DNA of 64,000 bases from CAZIDL01 sp964537825 (GTDB lineage: Bacteria; Bacteroidota; Bacteroidia; Flavobacteriales_D; CAYVSK01): NCBI GenBank assembly GCA_964537825.1, contig CAZIDL010000002.1, positions 62,001 through 126,000 on the forward strand, written 5' to 3'. Below are positions 42,018 to 52,709 of the stretch, one piece after another. How positions within the stretch are numbered: the first letter of the stretch is position 1; each line of letters opens with the position of its first letter. The notes under the pieces were generated by a model. That model worked only from the letters and a program-made list of their open reading frames with translations. It did no database searches and was not told the origin of the DNA. A program made the position numbers and the translations under genes.

Positions 42018-42031
42018 GCTCGGCTTTTCGG

Positions 42032-42039
42032 CAAAAATA
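42032..42039 (-). promoter_or_regulatory. -7 box (TATTTTTG on minus strand) for the Usp gene
   Basis: CAAAAATA on the plus strand, an exact TAnnTTTG on the minus strand, 14 nt before the ATG at 42017. Confidence 0.55.
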
Positions 42040-42087
42040 AAGCTTCCCTTTCATTAGCAAAAGAACTTCTGGGGTCAGGAAAGCATT

Positions 42088-44214
42088 TCACATCTGCACC
42101 GCGGGCACCAGTTCTTTGAGATAGGTGCGCTCTCCCTCCATGAAAGCGATCACAAAGGCATCCAACTGCCCAGCATCGATCACTTTATCGAGGAATCGAT
42201 CGGCTTCATTAAGCGTTTTGAAACTCTTTTTTACGTAAAAGCGGGTTATACCATCCTCGTAATCCCTGCTGATCACCTTTCCCAGGTCGGTCAGGTGCGA
42301 ATAATCGTAGTTCTCCGGATGGCGATATGCTGCCACCTGCACCTTGAATTCGAGCCCTTCAGCTTCCATGTCACCGTATTGCTCAACGATCTCTTCATAT
42401 TCCATATCAACGGCGGACGAGGTATCGACCTCTCCTACTTTCCGGTTCTCGATCTTCAGGACCACCTTTTTCTTACCCGTATCCGTTTTGGCCGTATCTT
42501 CCGCTTTCACCTCCAGGTCCTTTAATGAATCCGGGCGGCATTCTGGGGTGTAAAAATCGATCCGGTCCTCGATCTGGACGAAGGAATCGATCTGAATGGC
42601 GTTCACGTTCTTCGTTATCGGATCCAATCCTTTGTCCTCTAGTTTGAAGCGGATGTTGTAACTCTTTCCGGAAGGAAGGTTCAGCAGGAATTTTCCGCTC
42701 TCGGAATTGGATGTGTAATAAGCAAGCTCCGTCTCATCGTGCTCTTGAAGGACTTTGATGTTCGCCTCCACTGGCTCATCACAGAAGTTGACCTTCCCTT
42801 TGTAGAGCACGAGGGAAGGATTGTCATGAATATAACCGGGCTCTACAACATAAATATCCTGCCTCCCATATCCTCCCGGCTTTCCGGATGAATAATATCC
42901 GCGCTTTCCATCCGCCGATATCACGTAGTAGATGTCCGCATTCGGCGTGTTCACAGGGGCACCTAGATTGACCGGCTCGGACCATTCCCCATTTTTAAGG
43001 TCGGTCCGGAAGATATCGTAACTGCCCATCGAATTGTGCCCTTTGGAACTGAAGAACAAAGCGGTGTTCTCAGGATGGATAAAAGGCGCATCATCATCCT
43101 TTTCCGTATTGATCCGTGGGCCCATGTTCTGAATATTCCCCCAGGTACTGTCCTCCATCAATTCCGCCGTGTAAAGGTCCTTGCCTCCGAAACCGCCCTC
43201 GCGCGTACTCGAAAAGTAAAGGGTCTGACCATCGGAGGACATCGAAACGCTCCCCTCCCATGAATCATCCTTGTTCACCTCACCCGGCAGCTTTTCAGCC
43301 TTGCTCCATTTTTTTCCTTCTCGCGTGCTCACGTAGATATCTCCACTGGACTTCGGGTTGTTGTGATACACGAAGAGTTGCTGGCCGCTCGGGGACAAGG
43401 CGATGTTCGCATCGTGCCCGGGACCGTTCAGTGTATCGACCGGTTTCGGAGGTAGCCATTCGCCGTCCGCTCCTTTCCGCGACATATGAATGTCTTCATA
43501 ATAAACGCCGTAAGGAGCTTTTTCCCCGTCCCAGTTCTGCCGTCCTCCGACCGATCGCTTTCCCCGATAGGTGAAGAGCATAATGGATTCGTCGGAGGAG
43601 ATCACAGGGACATATTCGGAAGCTTCGCTATTGATCGTATTTCCCACATTCCGGATCGAAACGTCCCTCTGGTCTTCATTGAAGCGCTTCGCATGCTTCA
43701 GATGCTTACGGAGTTGAACGACCTTCTCTTGCCAACCCCCCTCAAGATCCTCTTTGCCTTTCAGGCTATCGAGCAATTTTGAAGCAGCATCGAACTGATA
43801 GCCCTGATGATAAGCCTCAGCCAGTGAAACGTTCACTTCGAGCATTTTCGGCCGCCTCTTTTTGACCTTGGAAAGCAGTTCGATGGCCTTTTCGAAATTC
43901 CCATCCGTCTTCAGATTAGCGATCCCGCATTTGTAGAGGAGGTAAAGATTATCGGGATGATCCTCCAGAAGGGAACTGTAGATCGGGATCGCCTGGAGAA
44001 AGGCCGCGTTCGATCCGGACACGGAATTCCCCCATTCCACCAACCGGTCCGCGACGTCCAGGGAATCGAGCTCTTGGTTCGAGAATTCATCCACATTAAG
44101 GCTGATCCCTCTTCCTTGTTGGCCATAAAGGGGATCGACCCCTGATGAAGCTAACAGAAGGACCCCGAGGAGAAAGGGGCGGACAAGTTGAGCAAGAAGC
44201 ATATACGTTCTCAT
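42088..44214 (-). CDS. Exported TPR/PD40 beta-propeller protein
   Basis: A 708-residue exported protein. Signal peptide (about 8-30), then a TPR-like helical part (about 60-200, IYSSLLEDHPDNLYLLYKCG). A PD40/WD40-like beta-propeller of repeated (S/A)-DG-x-x-(L/G)-YFSS units follows (about 210-470: SSDGQTLYFSSTREGGFGG and SADGKRGYYSSGKPGGYG). A carboxypeptidase-regulatory-like segment and a C-terminal SPOR-like domain (FKVQVAAYRHPENYDY to the end) complete it. Related proteins of this phylum carry OmpA domains (PorE-type T9SS parts); no OmpA domain is seen here. The start could also be the second Met (44202), which fits a TAGCTTTC box that abuts the first ATG. Confidence 0.78.
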   Translation of the reverse strand: MRTYMLLAQLVRPFLLGVLLLASSGVDPLYGQQGRGISLNVDEFSNQELDSLDVADRLVEWGNSVSGSNAAFLQAIPIYSSLLEDHPDNLYLLYKCGIANLKTDGNFEKAIELLSKVKKRRPKMLEVNVSLAEAYHQGYQFDAASKLLDSLKGKEDLEGGWQEKVVQLRKHLKHAKRFNEDQRDVSIRNVGNTINSEASEYVPVISSDESIMLFTYRGKRSVGGRQNWDGEKAPYGVYYEDIHMSRKGADGEWLPPKPVDTLNGPGHDANIALSPSGQQLFVYHNNPKSSGDIYVSTREGKKWSKAEKLPGEVNKDDSWEGSVSMSSDGQTLYFSSTREGGFGGKDLYTAELMEDSTWGNIQNMGPRINTEKDDDAPFIHPENTALFFSSKGHNSMGSYDIFRTDLKNGEWSEPVNLGAPVNTPNADIYYVISADGKRGYYSSGKPGGYGRQDIYVVEPGYIHDNPSLVLYKGKVNFCDEPVEANIKVLQEHDETELAYYTSNSESGKFLLNLPSGKSYNIRFKLEDKGLDPITKNVNAIQIDSFVQIEDRIDFYTPECRPDSLKDLEVKAEDTAKTDTGKKKVVLKIENRKVGEVDTSSAVDMEYEEIVEQYGDMEAEGLEFKVQVAAYRHPENYDYSHLTDLGKVISRDYEDGITRFYVKKSFKTLNEADRFLDKVIDAGQLDAFVIAFMEGERTYLKELVPAVQM

Positions 44215-44343
44215 CGAAAGCTAATCTATAAAAAGATGCTGATCCGAACTGCCCTTCATACGGAGAATCGCTATAAAGGTTCGATCCGGTCCCTGAACAT
44301 CAAGGTCTCTGCGAGTTCGTAAATTAGGCGGAAAGCTTCGAAA

Positions 44344-45600
44344 ATGGCGAGCATCGGCTCCTTCAGAGCTTACCGACCTCCAGCGGGACGAGCAGCAGAT
44401 GTGATCACCCGTACGGCTGACACCTATTCGCTCCAGGAACGGAGAAGGATCCTTCGGGAGAATCCTGATTCCTTTCTCCACGTGATCTTTCCGGAAGCCG
44501 GGAATAAAAAGAAACGGACGAAGCCCAATACGAAAGCCCGTTTCCTGAAAGTACGGGAACGTTTTGAGGAATTCCACCAACAAGGGATCTTCTTAAGGGA
44601 AGAAGAACCGGCCCTTTACCTCTACGAGTTACGAAGTAGGAACAGCTGTTTTATCGGATTCATCGGAACCGCATCCGTCCGCGATCAGGAGAACGGCGTG
44701 ATCCGTAAACACGAACAGACCCTTGAAAAACGCGAAGAACTCCTCAAGGAATACCTGAAGGTCTGTGACATCAATGCGGACCCGGTCCTTTTGTGTTATC
44801 AGGACGATCAGGACCTGCGGGAGCTCATGGATGAGGTCCGAACGACACCCCCTACCTATGACCTCCTAACTGAGGATGATGGCCGCCAACACCGTCTATG
44901 GCCGATCCTCAATAAGGATCGTATCCGCAAGGTCCAAAAGCAATTCGAACGAATGCCCGCCCTTTACATCGCCGATGGCCATCACCGTTCAGCTTCTTCC
45001 CTCCGCCTTGCAGAGGAACTAAGGACTCGATCCCCACAAGGTGAGGAAGCGGGATACGAACGGTTCATGGCCTATTTCATACCGGAAAGCCAACTTCAGG
45101 TCCACGGATACCATCGATGCCTGAGCGATCTCAATGGCTATACGGTACAAGGCTTTCTTGAAGCGCTTCAGAAAGCATTCACCCTTATCCCGAGCGATTC
45201 ACCTGTAGAGCCCGAAAGCCTGCACGAGTTCGGCCTTTACATCGATGGGGCCTGGTACAGGCTCCATCCCGACCCTAGTGGTTTCGACCATAAGGACCCT
45301 ATCGGTTCATTGGACGCCTCCATCCTCTACCATAAGGTGCTCCTCCCCTTGCTGAACGTGAAAGATCCACGCAATAGCCAAAGGGTCCATTTCCATGGTG
45401 CACCGAAAGGGCTGGCTCCCCTTAAAAAGGATGTGGACCAAGGCAAGTTCCGCTTGGCCTTTACCCTGGCACCGGTCCCCATCGAGCAACTCAAGGAAGT
45501 CGCGGACCAGGGGCTGGTGATGCCCCCCAAAACGACCTGGAGCGAACCCAAGCTGCGGAGCGGATTGCTGGTGTACCGAATGGGGCTGCATGGATCGTAA
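44344..45600 (+). CDS. DUF1015 family protein
   Basis: A 418-residue cytoplasmic protein matching DUF1015: opening FRAYRPPAGRA, a NPDSFLHVIFPE motif, YLYELRSRNSCFIGFIGTASVRDQENG, the highly conserved YIADGHHRSASSLRLAEEL, and VHGYHRCLSDL. The family is annotated as possible HTH transcriptional regulator, or as a SerB-linked kinase in other phyla; I see no HTH and regard the function as unknown. Here it precedes YggS after 47 bp and the start ATG has no clear -7 box. From memory the family often lies near serine-synthesis genes; none is in view. Confidence 0.87.
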   Translation: MASIGSFRAYRPPAGRAADVITRTADTYSLQERRRILRENPDSFLHVIFPEAGNKKKRTKPNTKARFLKVRERFEEFHQQGIFLREEEPALYLYELRSRNSCFIGFIGTASVRDQENGVIRKHEQTLEKREELLKEYLKVCDINADPVLLCYQDDQDLRELMDEVRTTPPTYDLLTEDDGRQHRLWPILNKDRIRKVQKQFERMPALYIADGHHRSASSLRLAEELRTRSPQGEEAGYERFMAYFIPESQLQVHGYHRCLSDLNGYTVQGFLEALQKAFTLIPSDSPVEPESLHEFGLYIDGAWYRLHPDPSGFDHKDPIGSLDASILYHKVLLPLLNVKDPRNSQRVHFHGAPKGLAPLKKDVDQGKFRLAFTLAPVPIEQLKEVADQGLVMPPKTTWSEPKLRSGLLVYRMGLHGS

Positions 45601-45647
45601 GGGAATTGCCCGAGGATCCGGATATTCGCGTTCCATTTCAGGACGTC

Positions 45648-46328
45648 ATGAAAGCGGTAGAACTCCACGAACGGATAAATAACTTTTTGAAGGAGATCCC
45701 TGAAGGGGTCGATCTGGTCGCAGTATCAAAGGTCCACCCAGTGGAACGGATCCGCGAGGCGTACGATGAAGGATTGCGGGACTTTGGGGAGAACAAGGCG
45801 CAGGAAATGAACGAGAAGCAGAGAGAATTGCCTCAGGATATCCGATGGCACTTCGTCGGCCACCTTCAACGAAATAAGGTAAAACTGATCGCTCCTTTCG
45901 TTCACCTGATCCATTCAGTGGACAGCATTCGCCTCCTCAGTGAGATCGAAAAACGGGCCGCTTCGGAGAAGAGGGTCATCGACTGCCTCTTTCAGGTCCA
46001 CATCGCGAGCGAGGATTCAAAATACGGGCTCAACTACGAACAAGCGCGCACGCTCCTTCACCCCGATCGCTTGCGCGAAGAGTTCGACCATATACGGATC
46101 CGGGGAGTGATGGGAATGGCAACCCTGACCGACGATGAAGAACAGGTAAGAAAAGAGTTCAAGGGACTCAAGGAATTCTTCGATCGGATGAAGGCCACTC
46201 ACTGCAAAGACCGCCCCCATTTCGATACCCTTTCCATGGGGATGACCCATGATCATAAGATAGCGGTGGAGGAAGGAAGCACGATGCTGCGCATCGGAAG
46301 TGCCATCTTTGGACCTCGCCCCCAATAA
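45648..46328 (+). CDS. yggS: PLP-binding YggS/PROSC-family protein
   Basis: A 226-residue PLP-homeostasis protein with the TIM-barrel alanine-racemase-like fold. VDLVAVSKVHPVERI carries the PLP Lys; FGENKAQEM, WHFVGHLQRNK, HSVDSIRL, GVMGMATLTDDE and TLSMGMTHDHKIAVEEGSTMLRIGSAIFG follow in canonical order. The ATG at 45648, preceded by CAGGA, is preferred over a TTG 14 codons upstream because the family starts at this level. It is followed by the HEAT-like gene after 10 bp. The role is PLP homeostasis and amino-acid balance. Confidence 0.93.
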   Translation: MKAVELHERINNFLKEIPEGVDLVAVSKVHPVERIREAYDEGLRDFGENKAQEMNEKQRELPQDIRWHFVGHLQRNKVKLIAPFVHLIHSVDSIRLLSEIEKRAASEKRVIDCLFQVHIASEDSKYGLNYEQARTLLHPDRLREEFDHIRIRGVMGMATLTDDEEQVRKEFKGLKEFFDRMKATHCKDRPHFDTLSMGMTHDHKIAVEEGSTMLRIGSAIFGPRPQ

Positions 46329-46338
46329 AGGAAGCAAT

Positions 46339-46899
46339 ATGTGCGAAGAAGGCAACGAGAACAAGGAAGAGGCAGAGAAAAAACAGCTCCAACGGATCAA
46401 GAAGATCCGGAATGGACTGGCCTCGACCGAAGAGAAGGAAGTCCTGAAGGCCATCGAAGAGGCCCGGGAAGAAGGCGATGCCCGTATCGTTCCCGATCTG
46501 ATCGAAGTATGGGCCGTAACGGAAAACGAAGAGATCCGCAACAACATCCTCCGGATCTTCAACGACCTCAAGGACAGCAACGCTACGGAGCACCTCATCG
46601 AAGCCCTCGATCATCCGGACATTAAGGACCGAAGCGACCTCCTGGCGGTCTTTTGGAACTCCCGACTCGATGGGAGTGAAAAGATCGATAAATTCACGGA
46701 GATCGCTGTGGAAGGATCCTATCAGGAAGCCTTCGAAGCTTTGACCGCGATCGAAGAGATGGAAGGGCCTTTTGAGGAGAACCGCGTAATGGAGGGCCAA
46801 CTTTGGATCAAAACCTACTACGCACAGGGTGAGGATGAAAAACGTCCCATCATCGAAGCGATCGATCAGCAGCTCCGCAAACTTCAGGAGGAGCTCTAA
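46339..46899 (+). CDS. HEAT-repeat-like protein
   Basis: A 186-residue, strongly acidic and helical protein with no signal or membrane segments. The middle repeats a helix-turn-helix pattern: VLKAIEEAREEGDARIVPDLIEVWAV, NNILRIFNDLKDSNATEHLIEALDH and then EAFEALTAIEEMEGP. This resembles HEAT-like repeats that bind other proteins. The ATG at 46339 has a clear AAAGGAAG ribosome site 5-12 nt before it. It lies between yggS (10 bp) and the AddA-like gene (15 bp), so it is in that operon. An adaptor role for the helicase is an untested guess. Confidence 0.7.
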   Translation: MCEEGNENKEEAEKKQLQRIKKIRNGLASTEEKEVLKAIEEAREEGDARIVPDLIEVWAVTENEEIRNNILRIFNDLKDSNATEHLIEALDHPDIKDRSDLLAVFWNSRLDGSEKIDKFTEIAVEGSYQEAFEALTAIEEMEGPFEENRVMEGQLWIKTYYAQGEDEKRPIIEAIDQQLRKLQEEL

Positions 46900-46914
46900 A
46901 GGGGGCTGGCTTTC

Positions 46915-49900
46915 ATGAACAAGAAGGGGGAAAAAGAAGGAGGGCGCTTGCTCGTCTACCGTTCCTCTGCAGGTTCGGGAAAGACGAGCATCCTCGTTTC
47001 AACCTTCCTGGAACAGGTCCTTGCTAGTCCGGATGAGACCCGCTATGGACGGATCCTGGCCATCACGTTCACCAACAAGGCGGCCAAGGAAATGAAAGAA
47101 CGGGTCCTTGAGGAGCTAAGTAGGCTCGCAGAGGGGAAGGAGGCTCCATCACCTCCCACGGCCGCGGTCATCAGAAGGCTTGGCCTCGATGCCGCAACCG
47201 TGCGGGAGCGTGCTTCTAAAAGCCTCACTCATCTTCTTCATCACTATTCCCGGCTTTCCATATCAACGATCGATCGCTTCGTTCACCGGATCGTTCAGCA
47301 ATTCGCCCGGGAGTTGAGCCTTCCAGTGGATTTTGAACTAGTGACCGATGAGGAGGAGGTCCTGCAGCGAGCAGTGGACCTCCTGATCGCCAAGGCTGGT
47401 GATCAAAACCGATCTCTTACGACCGCTTTAACAGGCTTTGCGATCGCCAAAGCGAGCGATGACAAAAGCTGGCACATCGAGCGGGATCTCCTCGATGCAT
47501 CCTGGACCCTTTTGGACGAAGAAAGCTACGAACACTGGAGAACGCTCAAGGAAATGGATCCCGACCGGATCCTCGAAGTCCGGCGAACGCTCGGAGAAAA
47601 GCGCAAGAACTTCGAATCCCGCCTCCGATCGATCGCCGAGCGCGGACTTTCTATGATCGAAGAGCAAGGGATCCACCCGAAGCATTTCCACTACGGCGAA
47701 CAAGGCGGGGTCCCTTCTTTTTTCCGGAAACTGAAGCGCCTCGACCCCGTCGACCTCGCTCCCTCCGACCGGTTGTTGAACGCTATCGAAAAGGAAAAAT
47801 GGGTGTCCGGTAAGTGCCCAAAGGATGAAGCGGAGCGCATTCATGCTATATCCGGAGAATTGAAGGCCCTCATCCAGGAGGCACAGGAAGCGGTCCACAG
47901 AGAAGGCTCCCTTCACCTTTTCCGTTGCCTCGTTCAAGGTGAACTCTACCGCCTTTCGCTCCTCAGCGGCATCGAAGAAGGACTGGAACGGATCGAAGAA
48001 GAGGAGGGCATCCTCCTCATTTCGGAGCTGGACCGGATCATCGCCAAAGTGATCCTCCAGGAACCTGCTCCTTTCATCTACGAGCGGATCGGGGACCGCT
48101 ACGACGACATCCTGTTCGACGAATTCCAGGATACCTCGATCCTCCAGTGGCAGAACCTCCTTCCCCTCGTCGAGAATTCCCTCGCTGAAGGGAACACGGT
48201 CATGCTCGTCGGGGATGGGAAACAGGCCATCTATCGGTGGCGGAACGGGGATGTGGAACAGTTCCTCAAGCTTCCCCAGATCCATAAGAGCGGGGAAGAA
48301 AGCGAACTCATCCAGGAAAAGGAGCAGCTCTTCCGCAGTAGTTATCAGGAGGAGCAACTGGAGCACAACTTCCGTTCGGCACCCGTTCTCGTAAAAACCA
48401 ACAACGAGCTCTTTCCTGAACTCAACCGCCTCCTGATGGAAGGCTGCGAGCAAGTAGGAATGCCTCACCTGAAGGAGCTTTTCGATGGGCAGGGCCAAAA
48501 AGTGGGGCGGGAAGAAGGAGGCGGTTACGTTCGTTTCGAACGAACAGCTTCTCAGACTGAAGCGGAAAAGCAGACGGACGGGGACCGGATCATCGAACGA
48601 TGCATCAGTATCGTTCGCGAAACCCTCCAACGGGCCGCCCCATCCGAGATCGCGATCCTAACGCGGACCAATGCAAAGGGTGCCGCTATAGCTGCTGCCC
48701 TCATGGAAGAAGGGATCGATGTCCTCTCCGGGGAAAGCCTTCACCTCGACCAAAGCCGGGAGGTCGCTTTCATCATCAAGCTCATGCGTACGGTCGAGGA
48801 TCCTTTCGACGAAATATCCAAATTGGAATGCGTCAGGTCCTTCCTGGAACGAAAAGGGCTAGAGAACGAACTCCATCCCCGGCTCCTCCCCTATTGGTCC
48901 ACGGATGAGAACGGGAAAGAGGGAGCGATCGATCTGGAAGCTTTCTTCGAAGCCTACGGAACACCCTTCGATCTTAAAGCAGCTCGACGCCTTTCTCTCT
49001 ACCGATCCGGAGAGGCCATCGTGCGTTCCTTTGGGTTGGACGATCCGCCGAGCCCTTACCTGCAATTCTTCCTCGACCATCTCTTCGACCGTTCCGATAA
49101 ATTCGGAAATGACCTGCAGGGCTTCCTGGAGGAATGGGACGGGATGCGTAACAAACCCTCCATCAAGGTCCCCGAAGACCTGGAAGCGGTGCGCGTGATG
49201 ACCATCCACGCTTCCAAGGGACTCGAATTCCCCTACCTGATCCTCCCCGAACCCGAGGATCGTATCAAAATGAGCAAGGACCGCCTTTGGATCGATCCGA
49301 ACGGTTATATCCCGGAGCTTCCGGTTGCTTTGGTACCCACGGGAAAACGGCTTCAGAAGGCACCGGAACCTTATGCGCTCGAAGAGGCCAGGGAACGCTA
49401 TCGTTCAAGGCTCGATTCATTGAACCTCCTCTATGTGGCCATGACCCGTGCACGGGAAGCCCTCTACATCCTCATGAGCGAACCCCCGGATGATAGCTCC
49501 CCGCAGGACCGTATGGACAAAGCACTGATCCTTACGCTCCAGTCCCTGTACGGAAACTTTGAGGAAGCTCTGGAATTCGGACAGCTCCCCGAAGAAAAGC
49601 CATCCGAGACCACGGAGAGGAGCGAAGGGGCTCTGAAAATTGTCCACCACGAAGCTTGGGACCAGCACGTTAGGATCCGGTTTCAAGCTCCGGAGGAATG
49701 GGACCTCAAGGATCCCGAGGGCGCAAGGGCTTTTGGAGAGCTCGCCCACGAAGCACTTGCACGCATTGCGAAGAAGGACCAACTTTCCCGGATCCTGGAT
49801 GAGATGGTGAACGAAGGGCAACTCTCGAAAAAGGGACAAGAAGAATTGAACGGAATGCTCAAGAGGATCATGGAGCTCGAAGAAGCAGCTCCTTTCTTCG

Positions 49901-50172
49901 ACCCCTTGCCCCATCAAAAGATCCTTAACGAACGGGATATCCTTACGGCCGATGGGCATTTCATAAGGCCCGACAGGGTCTTGCTCGAAGGCGACGAAGC
50001 ACGTGTCCTGGAGATCAAAACGGGGGAACCGGACCGCTCCCACCATAAGCAACTGGAGCGCTATAAGCAAGCGCTGACCTCCATGGGATACCGTTGCGAA
50101 GGGCTGCTCCTCTATACGCAAGGCCCGACTTTCGAGAAGCTGAAAGAAGCGGACCCCGGCCTCCAGAACTGA
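46915..50172 (+). CDS. AddA/RecB-like UvrD helicase-nuclease
   Basis: A 1085-residue SF1A helicase with a C-terminal nuclease, as in AddA/RecB, which process double-strand breaks for recombination. Helicase motifs: Walker A SAGSGKT (18-24), ITFTNKAAKEMKERV (Ia), DEFQDTS (II), GDGKQAIYRWRNGD (III), EHNFRSAP (IV), VMTIHASKGLEFPYLI (V) and LLYVAMTRARE (VI). The PD-(D/E)XK nuclease near the end has RPDRVLLEGDEARVLEIKTG (about 1018-1037) and the QLERY motif (about 1046). All catalytic residues are present. The partner AddB is not adjacent. It is the last gene of the DUF1015-yggS-HEAT run. Confidence 0.9.
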   Translation: MNKKGEKEGGRLLVYRSSAGSGKTSILVSTFLEQVLASPDETRYGRILAITFTNKAAKEMKERVLEELSRLAEGKEAPSPPTAAVIRRLGLDAATVRERASKSLTHLLHHYSRLSISTIDRFVHRIVQQFARELSLPVDFELVTDEEEVLQRAVDLLIAKAGDQNRSLTTALTGFAIAKASDDKSWHIERDLLDASWTLLDEESYEHWRTLKEMDPDRILEVRRTLGEKRKNFESRLRSIAERGLSMIEEQGIHPKHFHYGEQGGVPSFFRKLKRLDPVDLAPSDRLLNAIEKEKWVSGKCPKDEAERIHAISGELKALIQEAQEAVHREGSLHLFRCLVQGELYRLSLLSGIEEGLERIEEEEGILLISELDRIIAKVILQEPAPFIYERIGDRYDDILFDEFQDTSILQWQNLLPLVENSLAEGNTVMLVGDGKQAIYRWRNGDVEQFLKLPQIHKSGEESELIQEKEQLFRSSYQEEQLEHNFRSAPVLVKTNNELFPELNRLLMEGCEQVGMPHLKELFDGQGQKVGREEGGGYVRFERTASQTEAEKQTDGDRIIERCISIVRETLQRAAPSEIAILTRTNAKGAAIAAALMEEGIDVLSGESLHLDQSREVAFIIKLMRTVEDPFDEISKLECVRSFLERKGLENELHPRLLPYWSTDENGKEGAIDLEAFFEAYGTPFDLKAARRLSLYRSGEAIVRSFGLDDPPSPYLQFFLDHLFDRSDKFGNDLQGFLEEWDGMRNKPSIKVPEDLEAVRVMTIHASKGLEFPYLILPEPEDRIKMSKDRLWIDPNGYIPELPVALVPTGKRLQKAPEPYALEEARERYRSRLDSLNLLYVAMTRAREALYILMSEPPDDSSPQDRMDKALILTLQSLYGNFEEALEFGQLPEEKPSETTERSEGALKIVHHEAWDQHVRIRFQAPEEWDLKDPEGARAFGELAHEALARIAKKDQLSRILDEMVNEGQLSKKGQEELNGMLKRIMELEEAAPFFDPLPHQKILNERDILTADGHFIRPDRVLLEGDEARVLEIKTGEPDRSHHKQLERYKQALTSMGYRCEGLLLYTQGPTFEKLKEADPGLQN

Positions 50173-50317
50173 TCCCCCTGAAGACGCTTGGACCCTTACC
50201 GCTTCCGATCGGCCTTAGTCCCCAAGGATGCGGAGAAGGCCTTTAACACAGGGATCCTTCCGGTACCAGGACGGTCTTCATTGGATCAACGAGAAGGTGT
50301 GAGCGTCGCGCGTCCGT

Positions 50318-51301
<984 letters not shown>

Positions 51302-51326
51302 GGGACTGCGGGAGCTTTAAAGGACC

Positions 51327-52709
51327 TTACTGTTCGTTCTCCTGAAGCCAGGGATGCTGAAAGTCACAGGAATGATAGGATCCGTTCACCCGAATATAGG
51401 TTTCATCGATCCGGTCATTCACCCATTCCCGGATCTTCCTTTCTTCCTTTTTCTGCTTCGCTTCTTTCTTGATCGTACGGTAATCGGTTTCCAGGGTGGC
51501 TTTGTGAGGTTCGGTCCGTTCGAGGAGCTTGATGATGCGATAAACTTTGCCTTCCTTGGTCTTTTGGGGAACGGGCTCTGAGATCTGTCCCACTTTCATG
51601 TTCTCGATGGCAAAGGTGACCTTGGGGTCGAGCTCGTCCATCTCAAAGGTGCTTGAGCCTGACTTTCTGTTCACGATAAGCCCTCCGCTCTTACGGGTCT
51701 TATCGTCATCAGAAAAGCGTCGGGCAGCATCCTCGAAACTGAGCGTATCGACCGTTCGGATCAGTTTCGCGATCGAATCCAACTTCCGTTTCACCCGATC
51801 CACTTCTTCGCTACTGACCTTAGGCTTGAGGAGGATATGCCGAGCCTTTACCTTTTGCCCTCTTTTTTCCTGGACCTGCGCAAGGTGGAATCCGTGTTCG
51901 GTCCGGATGATATCGGAAAGTTCTCCTTCTTCGAGGCTGAAGATGGCCGCCTCGAACTTCTGCACCATCTCTCCCCTTTTGACGAAACCGAGTTCACCTC
52001 CTTTTTCAGCTGAAGCCGGGTCATCCGAATAGAGCGTAGCAAGGACGGAAAAGCTCTTCTTTCCGCTCTCGATCTGTTCCTTGAAGCGTTCGAGGCGTTC
52101 ACGGGTCTTCCTGATGGCCCGATCCCCAAGCTTTGGCTCTTTGACGATGTGGGCGATACGAACGCTCGCATCGATCAACGGGATGCTGTCCTCGTGAAGT
52201 TGTTTGTAATAAGCTTTTACTTGCGAGGGAGTGACGCTCAGGTCGCTCGTGATCTGGCGCCGCATCTTCTGAACGCGCAATTGTTCCTCGATGCCTGGAC
52301 GGAACTCTTCTTTGATGCGCTGGATGCTCATGCCGTAGAACTCCTCTAGCTTATCCCTTGAGCCGATCTGACGGACAAAATAGCGAATGCGCCGATCCAT
52401 TTCGGAATCCACCCTGGAATCCTTGACCGTAACGCTGTCCACCTTCGCCCGATGAAGGATGAGGTTGCGGAACATCAAACGCTCCATGATGCCACAATCG
52501 GACTTCTCTTTAAGATGGGTCTGTGGGTTCCGCATCTGCTGTTCCTGTCGCTTTTGCTTTTCGATGTCGGACTTGAGAATGATCTCGTTCCCAACCACGG
52601 CCACAACCTGATCGATCGTCTCCCCTTCTGTGACCTGCGAAAAAGTCCCAAAGGGGAGGATGAACAGGATGAGAAAAGCTCCTTTCGCTTTCAAAGCACT
52701 AATTTTCAT
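51327..52709 (-). CDS. SurA-like periplasmic peptidylprolyl isomerase
   Basis: A 460-residue exported protein: signal peptide (about 9-24, FLILFILPFGTFSQ), a SurA N-terminal chaperone domain (VVAVVGNEIILKSDIEKQKR), and two parvulin-type regions (VRIAHIVKEPK... and ARHILLKPKVSSEE). SurA folds outer-membrane proteins by binding their aromatic motifs. The ATG at 52709 (MKISALKAKG) is preferred to one 27 codons upstream because the signal peptide starts here and the gene overlaps its neighbour by 11 bp, as expected. It precedes moxR in the operon. Confidence 0.88.
   Translation of the reverse strand: MKISALKAKGAFLILFILPFGTFSQVTEGETIDQVVAVVGNEIILKSDIEKQKRQEQQMRNPQTHLKEKSDCGIMERLMFRNLILHRAKVDSVTVKDSRVDSEMDRRIRYFVRQIGSRDKLEEFYGMSIQRIKEEFRPGIEEQLRVQKMRRQITSDLSVTPSQVKAYYKQLHEDSIPLIDASVRIAHIVKEPKLGDRAIRKTRERLERFKEQIESGKKSFSVLATLYSDDPASAEKGGELGFVKRGEMVQKFEAAIFSLEEGELSDIIRTEHGFHLAQVQEKRGQKVKARHILLKPKVSSEEVDRVKRKLDSIAKLIRTVDTLSFEDAARRFSDDDKTRKSGGLIVNRKSGSSTFEMDELDPKVTFAIENMKVGQISEPVPQKTKEGKVYRIIKLLERTEPHKATLETDYRTIKKEAKQKKEERKIREWVNDRIDETYIRVNGSYHSCDFQHPWLQENEQ

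Noticed and set aside
47428..48630. 400-codon open frame on the minus strand
   Set aside because: It lies inside the AddA-like helicase gene, whose motifs are continuous through the region. The antisense product is Phe/Glu-rich with no family features.
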